From an uncultured Bacteroides sp. (lineage in GTDB: Bacteria; Bacteroidota; Bacteroidia; Bacteroidales; Bacteroidaceae), in assembly GCF_937912035.1 (NCBI RefSeq), contig NZ_CALDPF010000055.1:13081-77080 (forward strand): a stretch of 64,000 bases of DNA, written 5' to 3'. A program made the position numbers and the translations under genes. This document shows, piece after piece, positions 7,473-17,024 of this stretch. Each line of letters begins with the position of its first letter. Position 1 is the stretch's first letter. Under the pieces are notes generated by a model that saw only the letters and a program-made list of their open reading frames with translations, was not told the DNA's origin and did no database searches.

Positions 7473-9170
7473 ATGCTACTTGTGTACCGACATATTATAA
7501 GGTACTGCTCGCTACTTATCATTGCCTTTTCCATGATAGGTTGTGCTGCAGATAATTTCTCCGCAGAAGTGGAGGAAGAGGAAGTCGTGCCGGGAGATTT
7601 GGTAGTGTCGATTAATGTAAATTTAGATGGTAATGGTTCTTCAAGGTCGAGTGCTGAGGATGATGAGGTGCGAATACCTGACACTGCTGATGAGAACAAG
7701 CTATCGCATGGACATCTGTTCCTTCAGAATTTAGATGATAACGGCAATCCTGTGGAGGGACAGACGATGTATTATGTAAAAGTTAGTTTGAAGAATGGAG
7801 AAAATACATTTAAACTTAAAAATATAGATTTCGGGAAGAAACGTATATATATAGCGGCCAATCTGAGTGATGGACAGGCAAGTCATTTCGCAACTACAGC
7901 AAATACCGAATATGATATTCCTAATCAGAAAGGATATAATCTGACTGAGGAATTTGCACGTAAAACAGACATTGCAATGTTCTGCACTGAGGGGCAGATA
8001 TTGGATTTCATAGAAAACAAATTGTATGTGTTTGAGAAACCATTTATACTGAAACGTCTTGTGGCAAAAGTACATGTCACGGCAACAACAACTAATATAA
8101 ATGATATTGAATATTGTACATTGGCAGGTCCTATGGATGGTATAGGATGGATTCGTCTGGAAAATGTGAAATACCTTATCAACGGATTGAATACCAAGAG
8201 CTACCTCATGCAGAAATATATTAATACCACTCCGGAAGACCCTAATTTCAGCATAGAAAATAATATTCATGTTAGTGATGACAATATAGACCCTATAAAC
8301 TATCAGGATTTTTATTTTAACAGTATAAACAGTGTTTCGGAATATGAAAGTAATTTTGCTCAGGCTGAGAAATATGACGCAAGCAGAATTCCCATGTCGA
8401 ATGATAATTCTGTTGAAAATGCATATACAGCAGGTTTGTATTGTCCGGAAAATACATTTACATTACCTTCAGACCAATCAAAGTCTGATGCATTCGGTAA
8501 ATATAAGTCGGACGCATGGCCAATGGTAACACATGTGATAGTTTCGGCGAAATTCACTCCTGGGAAAATTGTGGTTGAAAGAAGTCTGGCAACTTGGGTT
8601 CAGAGTTCCAGTAATATATCGATAAGTCAGGAAGTAAGATTAAAAATAAAGGATAAAATTGATCAAGCTCCTGACCTTAATGATAGTTTTAAGTCATTAT
8701 GTACTATTGAGTGTTCGTCAGAGGATGTGGCGAAAGCCGTTCTCTTGTCTTCATTGAAAATGGCAGGCTATCTTAAAGAGGATGACAATTCTCAGGGCTT
8801 GCCGGATGAAACATATTTCTGGAATGATTCAGAAAACCTTCCGATGGTGTTTACTTATGGTGCGGCTAAAATTTTTTCCGGTACCATTAATAATACTGAA
8901 CAGTTTGAACAGTTTGCTACTGTTCCCGGTGGTGTAGGCTATTACTACATATATTTGGATAATACTAACTCTACATCAGGAAGTGGTACTGCGTCATACG
9001 ATAGAAAGAATCCTAAGAATAGCATAGTGGAACGCAATGCCTATTATCTGGTGAACATAAAATCTTTCTCCGGTCCGGGAGACGCTACCCTTAAGGGAGA
9101 TAACATATTGGTGAATACTGTAAAGGCCGAATGGAAAAATGGTGGAAATGCTGTGGTGGATTTGGAATAA
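7473..9170 (+). CDS. Fimbrillin-like accessory pilus lipoprotein
   Basis: A 565-residue lipoprotein with lipobox SMIGC (C24), followed by a very acidic stretch. The Ser-Ser-Arg-Ser site at residues 56-59 resembles the maturation site of the major pilin. The body is beta-strand rich without a catalytic motif, and the C-terminus (VKAEWKNGGNAVVDLE) is the W-containing terminal strand common to this operon. It is 46 bases downstream of the anchor gene. By analogy with Porphyromonas mfa3-5 it is probably an accessory shaft or tip-adaptor subunit. The exact position in the pilus cannot be told from sequence. Confidence 0.7.
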   Translation: MLLVYRHIIRYCSLLIIAFSMIGCAADNFSAEVEEEEVVPGDLVVSINVNLDGNGSSRSSAEDDEVRIPDTADENKLSHGHLFLQNLDDNGNPVEGQTMYYVKVSLKNGENTFKLKNIDFGKKRIYIAANLSDGQASHFATTANTEYDIPNQKGYNLTEEFARKTDIAMFCTEGQILDFIENKLYVFEKPFILKRLVAKVHVTATTTNINDIEYCTLAGPMDGIGWIRLENVKYLINGLNTKSYLMQKYINTTPEDPNFSIENNIHVSDDNIDPINYQDFYFNSINSVSEYESNFAQAEKYDASRIPMSNDNSVENAYTAGLYCPENTFTLPSDQSKSDAFGKYKSDAWPMVTHVIVSAKFTPGKIVVERSLATWVQSSSNISISQEVRLKIKDKIDQAPDLNDSFKSLCTIECSSEDVAKAVLLSSLKMAGYLKEDDNSQGLPDETYFWNDSENLPMVFTYGAAKIFSGTINNTEQFEQFATVPGGVGYYYIYLDNTNSTSGSGTASYDRKNPKNSIVERNAYYLVNIKSFSGPGDATLKGDNILVNTVKAEWKNGGNAVVDLE

Positions 9171-9228
9171 GTTTGTATGGGTATGTTATTTTATTTGCAA
9201 ATTGTTTCTTTTATAAAATGAATGTTTT

Positions 9229-10425
9229 ATGATTATTGACAAGTTGACATATAAATTGAAGATTCTGTTTACGTCTGTTCTTTGTATGGGAATGACGACA
9301 GGATGTAATGATGCTTACGAACAGCCGAATACGGACAATGATGAGGCTTCGTTTATAAGCGTTCATACGACTGTCGATTCCAAGGCTGGAGAAGATGATG
9401 CGGAAAGGGCACAGCTATTGTTTTGGGATGAAGAAACATTTCATGATACATGGATAAAAAATGAAGAAAATGTAATTGCTTCTCCGTGGTTTGTCTCTAT
9501 TCTTGATAATGAAATAGACTATTACAGTAAGGAAACAGGGATTGCGTTCAATACGAAAGAGAAATATCCTGTCGGTACCGATGCTACTATCCATGCTACA
9601 GGGTATTATCCTGCTGCAGCATTGTTGCCTGTAAATGGAAACTATTCCAAACTTCAGGTGCAACCAGATTATCAGAATGGTAAATTTGATTTCATGACGT
9701 GCGATGGTTGTGTTAAACATTCGGCTTCACGTGATAAACCTTTTACAAATTCGGACAAAGAATTGGAATTCCGTCATCTTATGGCATGTATCAGATTTCT
9801 TGGAGAAAGGGATGAATCGATGAATAACATTGTGGGGGTGAAAAATGTCGAGATAACTGTTTATAATGACAATCTGGATGATGGTTATAAAATATTTTAT
9901 TTGCCAACTTCCTTTGAACTATATACTTATGATTCAGAGGATAATGATGCGCAGAAAGATAAATCTACTTATATTATCGGTGGATATTCACCTGCACCGG
10001 ATGAAATATCTATTCATTACTCCGGTAAAATAAATATGGGCGAAAAAATAGAGCTAGGTGCTTGCTATGTAGTATCACATGATTTGAATTATAAAGATCA
10101 GTTGAAAGCTAATTATGTGGATCCTTTTGGAAAGATAGATTATAACACTGATGATACTTCCCGACCTAAATTAAAAATTAAGGTTAAAGCAGATTTCTAC
10201 TCCATCAGTGGAGGTGAGACAGCTTTCACCACTGAAACATGGGATAATATGGTGATTGAAGGAGAAAAGTGGAATTTATGTGAAACAGGGGATAAGTTCA
10301 TTCCAGGATATAGATATGATATACTTTTACATTTTAACCGTTCGGGAGTAACTGTAAAGGCTGAAGCAGTTCCATGGGAAGATGGAGGTATTCATGTACA
10401 TCCGGTGCAACCCACAAATCCGTGA
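9229..10425 (+). CDS. Fimbrillin family accessory lipoprotein
   Basis: A 398-residue lipoprotein with lipobox MTTGC (C26). It contains the fimbrillin-family signature around LEFRHLMACIRF (strand of the N-terminal sandwich) and ends with a terminal-strand motif VKAEAVPWEDGGIHVHP. At the usual maturation position it has Ser-Lys-Ala-Gly-Glu (K52) rather than Ser-Arg-Ala. If processing is Arg-specific it may be cut later (R60) or not at all. Beta-strand rich, no enzymatic motif. Probably a minor pilin in the same transcript (58 bases after the previous gene). Confidence 0.72.
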   Translation: MIIDKLTYKLKILFTSVLCMGMTTGCNDAYEQPNTDNDEASFISVHTTVDSKAGEDDAERAQLLFWDEETFHDTWIKNEENVIASPWFVSILDNEIDYYSKETGIAFNTKEKYPVGTDATIHATGYYPAAALLPVNGNYSKLQVQPDYQNGKFDFMTCDGCVKHSASRDKPFTNSDKELEFRHLMACIRFLGERDESMNNIVGVKNVEITVYNDNLDDGYKIFYLPTSFELYTYDSEDNDAQKDKSTYIIGGYSPAPDEISIHYSGKINMGEKIELGACYVVSHDLNYKDQLKANYVDPFGKIDYNTDDTSRPKLKIKVKADFYSISGGETAFTTETWDNMVIEGEKWNLCETGDKFIPGYRYDILLHFNRSGVTVKAEAVPWEDGGIHVHPVQPTNP

Positions 10426-10461
10426 ACAGTGTAATTGTACTAATTTATAATGATTGAAGTT

Positions 10462-12729
10462 ATGGTAAAGAGAGTATATATAGCAGCTGTAAATTTGATT
10501 CTGATATCCGCGCTTTTCTTTTCATGTGTAAAGGAAGGCATGGAAGGATATGCCGATAATCCGGATGAAATAAAGATTGTGGGAAGCAAGGGGGAGAATA
10601 TCTCCAGAAGTGTTCCGCCAAATGCAAATTTTAAGAAAGGTATAAGCTATCGTTTGTGGGCCTATGATAATTCACTAGAAAATGGGAAATATCTTTTTAT
10701 TAACAAAGATGATATTCAAAATGGTATTATTGCTAAAGAATCTGAGGGGCATTATATTGAGATAAATGATTCCAACAGAAGTCGTCTTGTGGATAATTTC
10801 ACGATATACGGACTTACTGATAATAGAACAACTGACAGAGATGCTTTTACTCCCAAATCAGGTACAACAACTGGATATACTTTTTCAATAGATGATAGTA
10901 ATGAAATTCAGATTCCAACAGATACAAATTCTGTAAACGAGCAACTGACGGACTATTATAGAGGTGAGTTCGAATATGTTCGTGACAATATGCCTATTGA
11001 TAGTAAAGGCTTGATTGTGATGAATTTCAAACATATCATGTCGCAGTTAAAGATAAGCATATTGCAACAGCCGGATGAAAATACGGGTGATATATATGAT
11101 GATTTGAAGGTCACAAAAATAGAGCTGGAAGGTGATTACAGTTCTATGGATTATGATGTGAAAACTGATGCTTTTTCTAATTCGGTAGAATACAGTAACG
11201 GAAGTCTGAGAACTTTATGGGTATGGGATGATGCTATAACTGACGCAAATAATAAAATAACTACAGATGTAAAATATTTCGTTACTTCTACTGTCTTTCC
11301 TACATTGAGTGCTGGTAGAGAATATAATTTATATCTTACATTGGATGGTGTTGATGCTCAGAAATTCAACCTTGAGAATGGAAAAGTAAAAATAAAACTT
11401 ACAGATTCAGGATTGGGAGAAACAAACCTTAATTTCAAACAAAATTATTCCTATCATATTCAGGTGTTCTTTATGTCCGGTAATGTTCATGTGATAGCAA
11501 TCAGACCGGAGGTATATCCGTGGCTTGATGGTGAGACTGATAATGGTGAGGAGCAGGGAGATAAGTATGAGGAGGTAGCTTTAGGAAATACCTTGCTGTT
11601 TGACAACCTTTTGTGGGCAGACAGAAACTTGGGAGCTACGGAGTTTAGTCCGGTTGATGAAGCATCTTTTAAGAATTGTACAGGATTCTATTATCAGTTC
11701 CAAAGGAATATTCCGTATTTCCCTAAAACTTTAGAAGAAGGTGAATTGGTTTATCCTGTGACATCTAATGCGACGGCTAATACTCAAGTCCCTAAAAATA
11801 GGGATGATATTATAGATTGGCCTAATAGGGGAAGTTTCATAGAAAAAATAGAAGATATATATGAGGTTGATAATAAGAAATACGCCGGTTTTGCAGTATA
11901 CAACTCAGGACAAGGGTTACCAGGTACTTTGAATTGGGCTGGTAATATCTCAGAACAACCAGTTCCTCCTGGATGGCGTATTCCTACGCCTGATGAATTT
12001 CTAAGTATTATGCCAAGTTGTCCTGCTGCAGGAAATATTACCTTTCTTAAGAATGTAAAAAAGAATGGTGCGGATTTTGGTCAGAATGAGTATGTAATAT
12101 TATCAGAAAAAGTTATATCTTTAAAGGTTCCTTATGATAATAATTATGATTATTGTCCTGAAGAATACACAGATGTTAATGATGTGAACTCTGATCCTAT
12201 AGGTGGGTATAGTTCTGTTTATGTTATTAGTAAATCTGATGAATTACAAGACTGTGTTGGTGCCCCAAAGTCTGGGGGACCATCTTGGGGTACTATTTAT
12301 GCTATAAAGAAAATAGGGACGGATGAGGCATATAGAATGCGATGGCATATAATACGGCCTATTGCAGATGTTGATAATTATGTATTGGTTATTTCAAAAT
12401 ATTCTGCTTCTAAAACTGATGAGCTTCTTTTTAGGGATGATGATATAAATAATAAATATTACTATCGGAATTATGATTGGGATAATCCTTCTGCTGTAAT
12501 GTATATACCAATAGTTGGAATGATAGGTTCCAATTGGAGGCCAGGACAGGTTGGAAACTTTGGTACTGAAACTATTTTATTGACAACAGATAAAGTTGAC
12601 AGTAACAATTTTAAAACACTTAGAATAAAGATTGCAGGAGATAATGGTATAAATCAATATATTTTTGTCTCACAAGATTTTGGTGGTAGTGGCGGTCAGC
12701 TACGACTTGTTAGAGATATTACAAACTAA
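10462..12729 (+). CDS. Fimbrillin fused to a FISUMP-like C-terminal domain, probable pilus tip adhesin
   Basis: From the ATG at 10462 the product is 755 residues (an ATG at 10450 would add four). Lipobox C22 (LFFSC) and an ISRS site (R49) are followed by a fimbrillin region containing NFKHIMSQLKISI. The terminal-strand motif (AIRPEVYPWLDGE, W at about 354), which ends the other pilins, is here internal. From about residue 373 an extra domain starts with NLLWADRNLGA, continues to YYQFQR and GWRIPTPDEFLSIMP, and runs to the end. This is the pattern of the Fibrobacter succinogenes major paralogous (FISUMP) domain, with a C-type-lectin-like look. An extended last subunit of this kind fits a tip adhesin that binds a ligand. 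The ligand is unknown. Confidence 0.72.
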   Translation: MVKRVYIAAVNLILISALFFSCVKEGMEGYADNPDEIKIVGSKGENISRSVPPNANFKKGISYRLWAYDNSLENGKYLFINKDDIQNGIIAKESEGHYIEINDSNRSRLVDNFTIYGLTDNRTTDRDAFTPKSGTTTGYTFSIDDSNEIQIPTDTNSVNEQLTDYYRGEFEYVRDNMPIDSKGLIVMNFKHIMSQLKISILQQPDENTGDIYDDLKVTKIELEGDYSSMDYDVKTDAFSNSVEYSNGSLRTLWVWDDAITDANNKITTDVKYFVTSTVFPTLSAGREYNLYLTLDGVDAQKFNLENGKVKIKLTDSGLGETNLNFKQNYSYHIQVFFMSGNVHVIAIRPEVYPWLDGETDNGEEQGDKYEEVALGNTLLFDNLLWADRNLGATEFSPVDEASFKNCTGFYYQFQRNIPYFPKTLEEGELVYPVTSNATANTQVPKNRDDIIDWPNRGSFIEKIEDIYEVDNKKYAGFAVYNSGQGLPGTLNWAGNISEQPVPPGWRIPTPDEFLSIMPSCPAAGNITFLKNVKKNGADFGQNEYVILSEKVISLKVPYDNNYDYCPEEYTDVNDVNSDPIGGYSSVYVISKSDELQDCVGAPKSGGPSWGTIYAIKKIGTDEAYRMRWHIIRPIADVDNYVLVISKYSASKTDELLFRDDDINNKYYYRNYDWDNPSAVMYIPIVGMIGSNWRPGQVGNFGTETILLTTDKVDSNNFKTLRIKIAGDNGINQYIFVSQDFGGSGGQLRLVRDITN

Positions 12730-12748
12730 GTTATTAAACCTGACGAGT

Positions 12749-13795
12749 ATGATTAGAACTTTGAATTTATTATATATATTTTTGTTCCTTACGGCTATAA
12801 TGCTGGTTTCATGCACAGACGGTTTGCATGAAGAGGATGATCAGGAAGAAATCCCGGAAGGATGCGTGCATGTGAATTTCACTCTCTCCGGTTCGTACGG
12901 TGGACCGCTTTCAGACCTATCACGCAGTAATCCATTGGATAATTATTCACCAGTTAAGATACCGGATGGTACAACATTGTGGATTGCTGTTTATAAGCAG
13001 AGTAATGTACTTGAAAAAGTAAAATCGTTTGTGGTTAAAGGTAACACTTTGTATCCATGTAAAGTTGATGCTGATGGCAATGTTACTGACGAAAATGATG
13101 TTCCTTTATATCTTGAATCGGGAACATATACTTTCAGGGCTATTGGTCCGGCACGTCAACTTACTGATGATAAACATCTGTATATTGAGAACGGGCAATA
13201 CGTGATAGCCAATGATGAAAGGGATAGGTTTAATACTGGTCTTGCTGAAACTACAAAAGGTACTGCGGGCGTAACAAAAGAACTTGATAATGAGGTAAAT
13301 CCTGTGGTTGAAGTACAACTTAACCCATTGATTAATCAGACAGCCAAACTAAAATTTACAATCAAGGCAGGGGATAATGTATATAAACTTGGTGTTCAGA
13401 CTACGGGTGTGGAAATAGACGGATTGCAGGATAATTATTCTATTTCAAATGATGTAAAAAGTCCGTGGAACTGGACGTTGGGTACGGATACATTAATAGC
13501 ATATAGAGGCAATAAGAATACCAAGTTGACGCTTACAGAGCCTGTGGAAATTACAAATGAAAAGGTAGTGTATGAGACATCTATTCTTCCTACTGACGCT
13601 TATTCCACACCGCTTATCATATTGTTCTCAATGAGAGTGAATGGTGTCCCAAGCCAATTTCAGATGATGCTGAGCAGAAAGTTTTTTCTGACCGGTTATT
13701 CTTATCATTATATGGGAACCATAAATCTTAAAGATGGAATTGCGGCTATGGAATGGATGAATGTGGGTTGGGAAACGAATGTACCTATTATGTAG
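12749..13795 (+). CDS. Fimbrillin-like lipoprotein
   Basis: The start at 12749 (MIRTLNLLYIFLF...) gives a 348-residue lipoprotein with lipobox MLVSC (C22). Longer in-frame starts would overlap the preceding gene and put 28 non-signal residues in front. A Leu-Ser-Arg-Ser site (R59) sits at the maturation position. The body is strand-rich (PLINQTAKLKFTIKAG, MLSRKFFLTGYSYHYMG), in the style of BF2867-like/fimbrillin-like proteins, and the end has the W-containing strand (MEWMNVGWETNVPIM). It lies 19 bases after the probable tip gene. Likely a minor pilus subunit; the family name is tentative. Confidence 0.62.
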   Translation: MIRTLNLLYIFLFLTAIMLVSCTDGLHEEDDQEEIPEGCVHVNFTLSGSYGGPLSDLSRSNPLDNYSPVKIPDGTTLWIAVYKQSNVLEKVKSFVVKGNTLYPCKVDADGNVTDENDVPLYLESGTYTFRAIGPARQLTDDKHLYIENGQYVIANDERDRFNTGLAETTKGTAGVTKELDNEVNPVVEVQLNPLINQTAKLKFTIKAGDNVYKLGVQTTGVEIDGLQDNYSISNDVKSPWNWTLGTDTLIAYRGNKNTKLTLTEPVEITNEKVVYETSILPTDAYSTPLIILFSMRVNGVPSQFQMMLSRKFFLTGYSYHYMGTINLKDGIAAMEWMNVGWETNVPIM

Positions 13796-13832
13796 ATGAT
13801 GTTTATTAGGATATTTAACAAGCAATATGATT

Positions 13833-14903
13833 ATGAATTACATGAAATATATACTGGTTGTAGTTGCAGTTTCCTTGGTAAGCGGCTTAACATGTACATC
13901 TTGTAGTGACAATATGCCTGATGATGAAACTGGAAATGTTTCGGACGGTTCTCTTACAATAAGGGTGTCGGTAACTGATTTTGAATGGGGACAGGTACCA
14001 TACACTTATTCACGTGCATCTGATCCGATGACTCCGGAAATGGAAAACTCATTAAAGACACTGGCTATACTTCAGTTCGATTCCGAAGGTAGTTTACGTA
14101 GAGAATTAGGGACTCGCGAGAAGCCGTTCAAGTATATAAATCTTGTGGATGAGACAACTCCTAACGGGGTACTTACGTATAATATAACTCTTGCTCAAGA
14201 TGAATTTTATCATGGCGAGAATTGTGCTATATGTATCATGGCGAATGTTCCGGAAGAAGAGGTTATGAAGGTGGTATTTACTGATCAGGAGAATAAAGTC
14301 AACACAAATTTAAAGACTTTCAGAACTGAGAAGATAACAATTCCGTATGTAACCGATCCATCGGCAAACGACAGTTACGGTCTGCAGATTGGGCATGTAA
14401 AGCATATTTATATGTTTGGAGAATATACGGGAGATGTTACATCGTCAACACAACAATTAAATATCGGACTGGGGCGTATGATTAGCCGTTTACAGATTGA
14501 AATTAAATCGGATGTGAATGTGAAAGAGGGATATGGACTGTACCTTGGAATAAAGAATCTGGAACAGGAAGTGTATTTCTATCACGGAGAAACTTCGCCA
14601 AATAACCTGTTTACTGAAGCAAATCCATTTGATATTTTAGCGAATGGTGTAAGTGATGAGAAAGTTAATCTGAAAGAGGGTGTCAAAATTTTCTTTTATG
14701 TAGCACCGAGAATGGCTAATAACCCAGAGAATGCAACTTCTTTAAACTTCTGGTATACTGATACAAAGCCTGATCCTAATAATCCAGACTATACTTTACC
14801 TCTTGGTAATCATAAGCCGGGAAGTGAAGTAGGGGATTATTCTCTTAACAGGAATACTTATTATATGTTTTATGTGAATTTGACTGAAAGGTCATCAGAA
14901 TAA
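13833..14903 (+). CDS. Fimbrillin-like lipoprotein, last gene of the pilus operon
   Basis: A 356-residue lipoprotein (two possible lipobox cysteines, C21 and C24, in LTCTSC). A second ATG two codons upstream at 13827 is equally possible. The Tyr-Ser-Arg-Ala-Ser site (R61) matches the pilin maturation position. The following LKTLAILQFDSEG and the later ISRLQIEIKS strand fit fimbrial proteins of the DUF4906/Mfa type. Unlike its neighbours it ends MFYVNLTERSSE without the W-containing strand, which may mean a different place in the fibre. It ends the row of same-strand genes; a separate promoter-like box lies before the next gene. Confidence 0.6.
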   Translation: MNYMKYILVVVAVSLVSGLTCTSCSDNMPDDETGNVSDGSLTIRVSVTDFEWGQVPYTYSRASDPMTPEMENSLKTLAILQFDSEGSLRRELGTREKPFKYINLVDETTPNGVLTYNITLAQDEFYHGENCAICIMANVPEEEVMKVVFTDQENKVNTNLKTFRTEKITIPYVTDPSANDSYGLQIGHVKHIYMFGEYTGDVTSSTQQLNIGLGRMISRLQIEIKSDVNVKEGYGLYLGIKNLEQEVYFYHGETSPNNLFTEANPFDILANGVSDEKVNLKEGVKIFFYVAPRMANNPENATSLNFWYTDTKPDPNNPDYTLPLGNHKPGSEVGDYSLNRNTYYMFYVNLTERSSE

Positions 14904-14943
14904 AATAATAAGTGTTGAATGTACATTTTATGATTAAAAGTAT

Positions 14944-14951
14944 TATATTTG
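14944..14951 (+). promoter_or_regulatory. -7 box before the GH97 gene
   Basis: TATATTTG fits TAnnTTTG and lies 32 bases before the ATG at 14983. The -33 element is not clear. Confidence 0.45.
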
Positions 14952-14982
14952 TCATAAGGTTTTTAATTAATACATAATACTT

Positions 14983-16923
14983 ATGAACAAACATCTTTTA
15001 TTCTGTGCATTCGCATTGTCATTTTCCCCATTATTCGCCCAGCAGGCTACGGTGAAAGGTCCGGACTCAAATCTTAAAGTTGATATTTCTGTAAAAGGAG
15101 GAAAGCCGCTTTATACTGTCACTTATAAGAATAATATCATTCTGGAAGATTCTCCATTGGGATTTGTCACAAGCATAGGTGATTTCAGCCAAAACGTTTC
15201 ATACGTGGGACAGAAATTATCGTCAATAAAGAAAACTTATGTACAGGACAGAATCAAGCAGTCGTCTGTAAATTATAATGCAAACGAACTGAGAGTGACA
15301 TTCAAAAATGCCGATAAGAATTCTTACGACGTAGTGTTCAGAGTGAGCAATAATGACATAGCTTTCCGTTATGAATTGCCGCAGTATGGCGAAACTGCAT
15401 CTATAGTGATGAAGTCTGAGGCTACAGGATTTGATTTCCCTGAGAATACCACTACATTTATTTGTCCTCAGAGCGATCCTATGGTGGGTTGGAAGAGAAC
15501 AAAGCCTAGCTATGAGGAGGAATATAAGGCTGATGCTCCTATTTCTACTACATCGCAGTATGGTGAGGGATATACGTTTCCATGTCTTTTCCATGTGGGA
15601 GACAACTGGGCTTTGGTGTCGGAGACTGGTGTAAGAAGCAAATACTGTGCGTCGCATCTGAGTGACGCTACCGAAGAAGGGCTTTATACTATTGCATTCC
15701 CTAATGAGGGTGAACTGAACGGACTGGGTGCGTCTACTCCGGGAATGGCACTTCCGGGAGAAACTCCGTGGCGTACTATAACTGTGGGAGATAATCTGAA
15801 ACCGATAGTGGAGACTACTGTGCCTTTCGATGTAGTGGAACCATTGTACGAACCATCGCAGGAATATAAATTCGGACGTTCCACTTGGAGCTGGATACTG
15901 TGGCAGGACCCAAGCATTAATTACGAAGACCAGATAAAGTTTATCGATCTTGCGGCACAGATGGGGTATGAATATACTCTTATCGATGGTGGTTGGGAAA
16001 CCAATATAGGACGTGAACGTATGGAGGAACTTTTCAAATATGCACAAAGTAAAGGTGTAGATGTATTTGTATGGTATAACTCAAACGGATACTGGAATGA
16101 TGCTCCGCAGTGTGCAAAGCAGTGCATGAGTAATTCGATTGATCGTAAACGTGAGATGAAATGGCTCCAGAAATGTGGTGTGAAAGGTTTGAAGGTAGAT
16201 TTCTTCGGTAGTGACAAGCAGCAGATGATGGAGCTTTATGAGGATATACTGAGTGATGCAAATGACCATGGACTGATGATAATATTCCACGGATGTACTA
16301 TTCCTCGTGGTTGGGAACGTATGTATCCGAACTATGTGGGAAGTGAGGCTGTTCTTGCATCAGAGAACCTGATATTTAACCAGCATTTCGATGATAATGA
16401 GGCGTTTAATGCTACTCTTCATCCATTTATACGTAACACTGTAGGTAGTATGGAATTTGGTGGTACGATCCTGAACAAGAGACTGAACAAAACTAATGAT
16501 GGAGGAACGATACGACGTACTACTGATGTGTTCCAGATTGCCACTGCTGTGCTTTTCCAGAATCCTATTCAAAACTTTGCGATAACTCCTAATAACCAGT
16601 ATGATGCTCCTGCATCTATGATAGAGTTTATGAAGGAAGTTCCTACTACGTGGGACGAGACACGATTCATAGACGGTTATCCTGGCAAGTATTGTGTTTT
16701 GGCCCGCCGTCATAACGGACATTGGTATATTGCCGGGGTGAGTGCTCTGAAAGAACCTTTAAAACTTGAACTTGATCTTTCTATGTTGTCTAATGGTGAT
16801 GAATGCATATATTATTATGACAACAAAAAGCGTGAACCGCAGAAGGAAACTTTAAAAATAAAGAATTCATCATCTGTCCCTGTAGTGATACAGCCTGAGG
16901 GCGGAGTGGTTATTGTGAAGTAA
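14983..16923 (+). CDS. GH97 glycoside hydrolase, probably retaining alpha-galactosidase type
   Basis: A 646-residue protein with a type I signal peptide (PLFA|QQ, residue 19), so it is likely periplasmic. The N-terminal beta-sandwich (to about 270) is followed by a (beta/alpha)8 barrel with WSWILWQDPSINYEDQ, LIDGGWE and FVWYNSNGYW, and a C-terminal sandwich: the GH97 layout at the usual length. In GLKVDFFGSD the residue D406 occupies the place of the nucleophile of retaining GH97 alpha-galactosidases (BtGal97b type). Inverting alpha-glucosidases of the SusB type use glutamates elsewhere. A calcium-ligand glutamate may be in SEAVLASEN. It has its own promoter-like box and is not clearly part of a PUL. 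Confidence 0.85.
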   Translation: MNKHLLFCAFALSFSPLFAQQATVKGPDSNLKVDISVKGGKPLYTVTYKNNIILEDSPLGFVTSIGDFSQNVSYVGQKLSSIKKTYVQDRIKQSSVNYNANELRVTFKNADKNSYDVVFRVSNNDIAFRYELPQYGETASIVMKSEATGFDFPENTTTFICPQSDPMVGWKRTKPSYEEEYKADAPISTTSQYGEGYTFPCLFHVGDNWALVSETGVRSKYCASHLSDATEEGLYTIAFPNEGELNGLGASTPGMALPGETPWRTITVGDNLKPIVETTVPFDVVEPLYEPSQEYKFGRSTWSWILWQDPSINYEDQIKFIDLAAQMGYEYTLIDGGWETNIGRERMEELFKYAQSKGVDVFVWYNSNGYWNDAPQCAKQCMSNSIDRKREMKWLQKCGVKGLKVDFFGSDKQQMMELYEDILSDANDHGLMIIFHGCTIPRGWERMYPNYVGSEAVLASENLIFNQHFDDNEAFNATLHPFIRNTVGSMEFGGTILNKRLNKTNDGGTIRRTTDVFQIATAVLFQNPIQNFAITPNNQYDAPASMIEFMKEVPTTWDETRFIDGYPGKYCVLARRHNGHWYIAGVSALKEPLKLELDLSMLSNGDECIYYYDNKKREPQKETLKIKNSSSVPVVIQPEGGVVIVK

Positions 16924-16992
16924 AACAGACAATTATATTACTGTATTAAAAGAAAATTAACGGTAGTTTATGTCCGTCATAGAATTTATTTA

Positions 16993-17000
16993 TAACTTTG
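16993..17000 (+). promoter_or_regulatory. -7 box of cysS
   Basis: TAACTTTG matches TAnnTTTG, 25 bases before the ATG at 17025, with a TTTA at 16967-16970 as a weak -33. Its position rules out a TTG start at 16998, which falls inside the box. Confidence 0.6.
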
Positions 17001-17024
17001 CAACCTAACATATTTTTATGCATT

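Noticed and set aside
12665..12748. Longer start for the fimbrillin-like gene at 12749
   Set aside because: It would overlap the previous gene by 65 bases and place non-signal sequence before an obvious lipoprotein signal.
15223..16047. Long open frame on the minus strand (274 codons) inside the GH97 gene
   Set aside because: It is fully antisense to a clear enzyme gene, rich in Ser/His/Arg as expected from a complementary frame, and has no domain or signal.
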